Assembly (NCBI GenBank): GCA_963677605.2
Contig: CAXXDX010000007.1
Coordinates: 434,001-498,000, forward strand
DNA from: JAGLOK01 sp963677605
GTDB taxonomy: Bacteria > Bacillota > Clostridia > Christensenellales > UMGS416
Direction of reading: 5' to 3'
Length of the DNA stretch: 64,000 bases
Each line of letters begins with the position of its first letter. Position 1 is the first letter of the stretch. Of this stretch, positions 58,986 to 64,000 are shown piece after piece. The notes beneath the pieces were generated by a model. It saw only the letters and a program-made list of their open reading frames with translations. It did no database searches and was not told where the DNA came from. The translations under genes were made by a program, and so were the position numbers.

Positions 58986-59858
58986 ATGAAAAGAAGTGAT
59001 TTATTATTTTCCCTTATAAACGGAACAATGTTGATATTATTTTCTCTGTTTTGTCTGCTACCCATGATTTTAGTATTTATGGTATCTATTACAGATGAGT
59101 TGGAGATAGTAAAAAACGGATACTCGTTTTTTCCTAAAAGCCTTTCGTTAGCAGCATATAAAATGGCATTCTCCGGAGGTTCTTCCGTGTTGAGAAGTTT
59201 ATCGGTATCGGTGTTAGTTACCGCTGTAGGTACTGTTGTAGCAGTTGCCATAACAGCTATGGCTGGATATGTGCTTGCAAACAAGATGTTTAAGATGAGT
59301 AGGCCACTTGCGTTATTCTTTTTCATAACTATGGTTTTTAATGCCGGTATTGTGCCCTGGTATATAGTGTGTACAAAACTTGGATTGAGGGATAATTTAC
59401 TAGCGCTTATAATTCCTAGCTTAATATTTAATCCGTTTAACCTCTTTTTGTGCAGGAATTATATGAAAGAGTTGCCGGATTCCATAATGGAATCAGCTTT
59501 AATAGATGGAGCGCATCACGGTAGGATATTTTTGTCGATGTATGTTCCTTTGAGCAAACCTGTGCTGGCAACAATAGCTCTTTTTTATGGCATAGCGTAT
59601 TGGAACAATTGGTTTAATGCAATAATGTTGGTTGATAACGAGAAAATTTATCCTCTGCAATATATGCTTTTCAAACTTAAATCGTACATGACAATGATTT
59701 CTGAGCTTCAGCAAGGAGCAGGTTCATCAGAAACCCCGCCATCTGAGTCTTTTAAAATGGCTACATCAATTATTACAGTAGGCCCTATAATACTTTTTTA
59801 TCCCTATTTGCAGCGCTACATTGTAAAAGGGCTTGTAATAGGATCTGTAAAAGGATAA
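58986..59858 (+). CDS. ABC sugar transporter permease (YtcP-like)
   Basis: The 290-residue product is the second permease, with the EAA-type loop 'ESALIDGAHHGRIFLSMYVPLSKPV' (key part 'ESALIDGAHHGRIFL'). It follows the LplB-like gene by 9 bases and pairs with it to form the channel. The N-terminal helix, 'GTMLILFSLFCLLPMILVFMVS', and five others are visible. GGAG precedes the ATG. No ATPase gene is in the window. Confidence 0.92.
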   Translation: MKRSDLLFSLINGTMLILFSLFCLLPMILVFMVSITDELEIVKNGYSFFPKSLSLAAYKMAFSGGSSVLRSLSVSVLVTAVGTVVAVAITAMAGYVLANKMFKMSRPLALFFFITMVFNAGIVPWYIVCTKLGLRDNLLALIIPSLIFNPFNLFLCRNYMKELPDSIMESALIDGAHHGRIFLSMYVPLSKPVLATIALFYGIAYWNNWFNAIMLVDNEKIYPLQYMLFKLKSYMTMISELQQGAGSSETPPSESFKMATSIITVGPIILFYPYLQRYIVKGLVIGSVKG

Positions 59859-59926
59859 ATGTTTGATAATCTATTTTGCTTAATTGCAAGAAAGGATTAC
59901 AATTAAAATAACAGGAGGAGACAAAA

Positions 59927-61501
59927 ATGAAGGGAAAAAAACTATTGGTATTGGCATTAGCCCTAATAATGATGATTTCATTATTCAGTGCATGCTCTAA
60001 AGCCGAAGAAACCCCAGAAACGACAAAAGAATCCGTTGAGGAATCAACAGATGCACCTGAGACAACAGAAGAAGATGCACAAGAAATGGAAGAACCTGTG
60101 ATAGTGAAATATGTTGGTCCTGGGACAAAACCACTTGACGAGGATGCAGTTCTTGCTGCATTAAACGAAAAGATGCTAGCCGATGGCGTAAATGTTCAGC
60201 TTGAGATCGAATGGATAGGCTGGGATGTAGTAGACCAAAAAGTGAACATGAAAATGTCAACGAACGAATCTTTTGACCTCTTGCATGTATGGAGTGACCC
60301 AACTAAGATAAACTTCCTCTCCATGGGTGCGCTAACAGTACTTAATGACCTTCTGGAAGAATATGGCCAGAATATAATGAAAGCTACTCCCGAACAGTGC
60401 TGGATACCCGAGACTTATAAAGGCGACATTATCGCTGTACCGGCATATTGGAGAGATATATCTGACTATGGCGGACCTTCAGGTGAGCTTTATGTACAGA
60501 CAAATAAAACAGAGCCTTTAGGACTAGAAACCCCTCAAACTATTGACGAGCTCATACCTTTTATGAAAGAATTGCAAGCTGGTTGGGGCGGCGAAGAAAC
60601 AGTTTATGCGTGGGAGCATAATGTAAGACGTACAGCTACATGGTTGCACAGGACATATGATTCATGGCCTTTCTACACTGAAACAGAGAACCCTCTTATT
60701 TATATAAGTAAGGATGGCGAAGTGAAATCATGGTTTGAAACCGAAGAATTCAAAATGGACTGTGAATACTTTGAGCAGCTCTACAAGGAAGGGTTGATAC
60801 ATCCCGACGTTTTAAGCGTACCTGCGGATACACGTCAAAACATGGCAAACGCAGGCAAAATACTCCTAGGAATGGGTACTTGCGGAGAAGAAGCCATAGC
60901 TGGTCTTAAAAAGACAGTGGACGAGAACATATGGATAGAAAAATTCCTACTAAATCCTGAAAAACCATATGTACAGTTTGAACTTACATGGAACAGAAAT
61001 GTTGTACCTGCTGCCAGCGAACATCCTGAAGCTGCTATAATGTTCCTCGATTGGCTATATTCAAGCGATGAGAACCACGATCTTTTAATGTATGGAATAG
61101 AGGGACAGGATTATACAGTTGCGGACAATAATAGAATCGAGCGTGCATATAATGACGACAATCAAATGCTTTACAATTTCCCAGAATGGCAGATGGCTAA
61201 CTTTGCTTTAAGAAATTTCCAGCCTGCTGACCCGGATTCATTTGTGGAAGCAGCTACAACAGTTAATCCAAATTCGGAAATTCACATAGCATCTGGATTT
61301 ATATTCGACTCAACACCTGTTAAGACGGAGTATGCAAATGTAGTGGCTGAAATGCCTGCTAGCATATATCCTATGAAATTCGGTCTAGTATCCTATGAAG
61401 ACTATATTGACAATGCTCTTGAAACACTTAAAGCCGCTGGGCTGGATGTAATTGTTGAAGAATATGAGCGCCAGTTCAATGAATGGTTAGCAAGTAAATA
61501 A
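59927..61501 (+). CDS. Extracellular solute-binding lipoprotein of a sugar ABC transporter
   Basis: The 524-residue product has a lipoprotein signal ('LALALIMMISLFSACSKAEE', lipidated Cys in 'FSACS'), a Glu/Thr-rich stalk and a large family 1 solute-binding fold ('SFDLLHVWSDPTKINFLSMGAL', 'ITPEDYIDN'-type C-terminal end). It delivers its substrate to the two permeases encoded just upstream. A strong hairpin lies downstream of the stop, which often raises the level of the binding-protein segment of the mRNA. The substrate is unknown; the sulfatase nearby suggests a sulfated glycan fragment. Confidence 0.9.
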   Translation: MKGKKLLVLALALIMMISLFSACSKAEETPETTKESVEESTDAPETTEEDAQEMEEPVIVKYVGPGTKPLDEDAVLAALNEKMLADGVNVQLEIEWIGWDVVDQKVNMKMSTNESFDLLHVWSDPTKINFLSMGALTVLNDLLEEYGQNIMKATPEQCWIPETYKGDIIAVPAYWRDISDYGGPSGELYVQTNKTEPLGLETPQTIDELIPFMKELQAGWGGEETVYAWEHNVRRTATWLHRTYDSWPFYTETENPLIYISKDGEVKSWFETEEFKMDCEYFEQLYKEGLIHPDVLSVPADTRQNMANAGKILLGMGTCGEEAIAGLKKTVDENIWIEKFLLNPEKPYVQFELTWNRNVVPAASEHPEAAIMFLDWLYSSDENHDLLMYGIEGQDYTVADNNRIERAYNDDNQMLYNFPEWQMANFALRNFQPADPDSFVEAATTVNPNSEIHIASGFIFDSTPVKTEYANVVAEMPASIYPMKFGLVSYEDYIDNALETLKAAGLDVIVEEYERQFNEWLASK

Positions 61502-61531
61502 TCATCAGCTAAACTGAATAAACAACTAATA

Positions 61532-61555
61532 GGCAGCGGGCATATGTCTGCTGCC
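61532..61555 (+). other. Strong hairpin between the binding-protein gene and the next gene
   Basis: Arms GGCAGCGGGC and GTCTGCTGCC (with two G-U pairs) form a near-perfect stem with a 4-base ATAT loop. No T-tract follows. It may protect the binding-protein mRNA or act as partial terminator or processing site. Confidence 0.65.
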
Positions 61556-61616
61556 TGATTAAAATCGTAAAAAAACATACTGAAACAACTATAAATGGCT
61601 GTTAGGAGTACCATTT

Positions 61617-62693
61617 ATGTATAACGATAGAGTTTTAGAAAGAATAGAAAGGTTCAGAATTTTTTTTGAAAAAGACGAACCTGAACAAGTAATGGTTTGC
61701 GTATCTCCATACACATTTGACAATGCTTTTGTTGGATTTAATTCAAACGGAAAGAAGCTTAAGGAGTGGAGATTTCCGGAAGATATTGAACAAAATATTT
61801 CAAGCCAAATAGCGTATATGGATTACTATCTTGAGGTAACAGATGGCTTGGATGATGACTATGTGCCTATTGTGTCACCGTTTTTGGGAGTGGGATTTTT
61901 GGGTGCTATGCTGACTGGACGCGATGTGGTATTTACGGATGATACGTCCTGGGTGCATGATACTGTGGATGATTGGGATGAGGCATTGAGCCTGAAATAT
62001 GATCCTCAAAACAGGCATCAAATATTGATACAGTCTATTTTAAGAGAACTTAAAAAGAAACAGAAAGAAAACTTTACAATAGGTTCAATGTCGCATTTTG
62101 CACCAATTGATATGGCAAACGCTGTTCGAGGAAACACCCTTTTTTATGATTATTACGACAATCCGCAAAAAGTGAAAGCGTTGCTTGGTAGGATAGTCGA
62201 TTACACTATAGACTGTCAGCGGGCTTTAAGGGATATAACAGGAGAAGTTGAAGGAGGCTTTACCACGGCTTCTATGTGGATGCCGGGAGATGGACTTTTT
62301 ATGTCCGAAGATGCAGGTGACTTGGGTTCATCTGAACTTTATCGGGAGTTTGCTATGCCAGCTACGCAGAAAGTACTCTCGCACTTTGGTGCGGGTTTTG
62401 TCCATCACCATGCGAAAGGTTGGCAGATACACAAAGATATAACGAAACTTAAAGATATGACTGCAGTAGAATTCAGTTGGGATCCGAATTGTCCGAGACC
62501 GGTGGACCACCTGGATGAGCTATATGCTTATCACACTCATAAAGTACCGCTGCAGATCCGCTGCAGACCTGAAGATATTTACAAAAACATAGAGATTATG
62601 AGAAAGTTTAGACTTATTATAATGCTCAATGTTGAAAATGTGGGTGAAGCGCAGGATGTATTGAACTTTCTTAAAGACAAGGGGTTAAGATAA
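61617..62693 (+). CDS. Uroporphyrinogen decarboxylase-like protein
   Basis: The 358-residue product resembles the URO-D superfamily of MtaA/CmuA-type methyltransferases and related proteins of carbohydrate loci. Visible parts are 'FVHHHAKGWQIHKDITKL', 'QIRCRPEDIYKNIE' and 'SMSHFAPIDMANAVRGN'. True HemE has conserved Arg/Asp heme-precursor sites that are not clear here, so a heme role is unlikely. AGGAG precedes the start. It is followed with no gap by a second protein of the same general family, so the two may form one enzyme or a methyl-transfer pair. Confidence 0.75.
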   Translation: MYNDRVLERIERFRIFFEKDEPEQVMVCVSPYTFDNAFVGFNSNGKKLKEWRFPEDIEQNISSQIAYMDYYLEVTDGLDDDYVPIVSPFLGVGFLGAMLTGRDVVFTDDTSWVHDTVDDWDEALSLKYDPQNRHQILIQSILRELKKKQKENFTIGSMSHFAPIDMANAVRGNTLFYDYYDNPQKVKALLGRIVDYTIDCQRALRDITGEVEGGFTTASMWMPGDGLFMSEDAGDLGSSELYREFAMPATQKVLSHFGAGFVHHHAKGWQIHKDITKLKDMTAVEFSWDPNCPRPVDHLDELYAYHTHKVPLQIRCRPEDIYKNIEIMRKFRLIIMLNVENVGEAQDVLNFLKDKGLR

Positions 62694-63932
62694 ATGATTG
62701 ACAGAAATGAACAAGCGATAATAAGCGAACTTGCTGCACAATATAATGAAGCGGTAAACAGTGCTGAAAATGCGAGAAGAGTAGCCCTTATACGCGCACA
62801 CAATGAGAAGCGAACACGCGAAATGCCTATGATAGGCGAGCTTGGGATGTGGAACTATTGGGTGCGCCAGATGATACTGCCCCAGATTCTAACCACTACG
62901 CCTGAGGCGCGTGATGCTGAATCTTATTTCAGGTTCTGGTTATATATGTTCTACGAGGCAGGTGATGACCGGCCTCTTAAACCTTACTATTCTATTGACG
63001 TAGAGCTTACAGGCATGCCTATATTTGGTGTAGGCTCCGAACAGACAAACTCGGAGGCTGATGGTGGAGCTTATCATATAGATCCTGTCATATTAAACGA
63101 TGATGATTTTGACAAGATAAAAAAACCGGCACTTAGTATTGATGAGTATGCTACAAGGATAAAGCGTGAAAAAGTAATGGAACTTGTAAACGGCAATGTG
63201 GCAGTGGACTTATGCCGCGGTCCGTTTCTAAGGGGCTTTACGGCAGACCTTTCTCAGCAGCTTGGATACCTTATGGGAATAGAAAACTTCATGCTTTTCC
63301 CTCATATGTATTCTGAACAAATGCATAGGTTGCTTTCACGTATGCGCGATGGAGTACTTGAAACTTTAAAGAAAAATGAGAAAGATGGCAATGTCAGCCG
63401 AAGTGCGACATTTAACCAATCCGAACCATATTTTGATGATATACCTGACCCAAGAGCAAATGAAAACGGGGTAGGTTTAAATACTCTTGCAGCATTTTTC
63501 GCAGCACAGGAGTATACAGGAGTATCGCCAAGGCAGTTTGAAGAATTTTTATTCAGATATCAAAAGCCAATAATGGAGCTTTTTGCACATATTACGTATG
63601 GCTGTTGCGAGAATCTGACAGATAAAATTGATATACTTCGTACGCTAGAGAATTTACACACAATAGCAGTTACGCCTTCTGCAGATGTTGAAAGATGTGC
63701 GAAACAGATAGGTGAAGATTATATAGTTTCATGGAGGCCTAATCCTACAGATACAGTTTCTGCAGAGTTCAATGAAGAAAAAATACGTAATCTTTTAAAG
63801 CGCTACATGGAAAGCCTTAATGGGTGTTATGCACATCTAATGCTTAAGGATGTGGAAACTGTAGGCGGAGACCCCGGAAGGATAAAGAGTTTTTTTGATA
63901 TGGCGCGTGATGAATTTATAAAAATCAATTAA
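62694..63932 (+). CDS. Uroporphyrinogen decarboxylase-like protein, second copy
   Basis: The 412-residue product starts directly after the preceding stop. It shares the general URO-D-like pattern ('LMGIENFMLFPHMYSEQMHRLLSRM', 'VSPRQFEEFLFRYQKP'; key part 'MGIENFMLFPHMYSEQ') but is only distantly similar to the first. It has no membrane segment. In sugar-uptake loci such genes occur often and their substrate is not known. The gene ends 13 bases before the next open frame. Confidence 0.65.
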   Translation: MIDRNEQAIISELAAQYNEAVNSAENARRVALIRAHNEKRTREMPMIGELGMWNYWVRQMILPQILTTTPEARDAESYFRFWLYMFYEAGDDRPLKPYYSIDVELTGMPIFGVGSEQTNSEADGGAYHIDPVILNDDDFDKIKKPALSIDEYATRIKREKVMELVNGNVAVDLCRGPFLRGFTADLSQQLGYLMGIENFMLFPHMYSEQMHRLLSRMRDGVLETLKKNEKDGNVSRSATFNQSEPYFDDIPDPRANENGVGLNTLAAFFAAQEYTGVSPRQFEEFLFRYQKPIMELFAHITYGCCENLTDKIDILRTLENLHTIAVTPSADVERCAKQIGEDYIVSWRPNPTDTVSAEFNEEKIRNLLKRYMESLNGCYAHLMLKDVETVGGDPGRIKSFFDMARDEFIKIN

Positions 63933-63945
63933 TGGGAGAAAGAAT

Positions 63946-64000
63946 ATGAGCGAATTTCATTTGGTACAAAAAGATGTGACACTGGAGCTTAGCCAAAACC
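63946..64000 (+). CDS. Partial gene running off the window
   Basis: The ATG at 63946 follows GGGAGAAAG. The first 18 residues are 'MSEFHLVQKDVTLELSQN', in-frame to the window end. It is part of the same operon. Too short for a family call. Confidence 0.55.
   Translation, partial: MSEFHLVQKDVTLELSQN

Overview
The window looks like a low-GC Clostridia (Firmicutes) chromosome carrying a large integrative and conjugative element (ICE). Supporting signs are strong AGGAGG ribosome binding sites, AT-rich codon use, an AbrB/SpoVT regulator with a zinc finger, sortase and SpaA-type surface proteins, a Gram-positive conjugation apparatus and an Lpl/Ytc-type sugar ABC importer. No rRNA, tRNA or CRISPR array was found.

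Left flank (1-11.6 kb). The 3' end of an InlB-repeat surface protein is followed by a truncated phage-like protein. A minus-strand type I restriction-modification operon follows (hsdM, AbiJ-like gene, hsdS, two small membrane-protein genes with a 95-residue gene between them, hsdR), then two unrecognised genes in their own minus-strand unit.

Element, roughly 12.7-53.0 kb. A gene-poor stretch with 8-bp tandem repeats precedes a large serine recombinase. Next come parA/parB, three envelope proteins, an AbrB regulator, and a 2281-residue methylase-helicase with a complete TnpV-like gene nested in another frame. After these lie a caspase-like protease, a Toprim protein, a class D-like sortase, an oriT-like region, an accessory ribbon-helix-helix protein, a HEPN-MNT toxin-antitoxin pair, a MobP-type relaxase and the coupling protein VirD4/TraG. 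The type IV secretion genes follow: pilin-like, VirB6/TrbL-like, PrgI, an unnamed ~200-residue component, VirB4 and an NlpC/P60 hydrolase. Between the pilin-like gene and the VirB6-like gene sits a cargo pair: an apparently inactive long Argonaute and a SIR2 protein. The right part encodes secreted and surface proteins, including an RCC1-repeat protein and a sortase-anchored SpaA-repeat adhesin. It ends with a small winged-helix protein, repeats and an IS3 transposase relic.

Right flank (53.1-64 kb) is a carbohydrate locus: AraC regulator, sulfatase, sensor-type AraC regulator, two ABC permeases, a solute-binding lipoprotein and two uroporphyrinogen-decarboxylase-like proteins.

Two features stand out. 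First, the element combines several defence-type modules (Argonaute-SIR2, caspase-like, HEPN-MNT) beside a restriction operon that itself carries an AbiJ-like gene. Second, the transfer strand holds about fifteen intrinsic-terminator-like hairpins, about half inside coding sequences and about half directly before ribosome binding sites. None was noticed in the Argonaute, SIR2 or caspase genes. This suggests transfer-gene expression controlled by antitermination.
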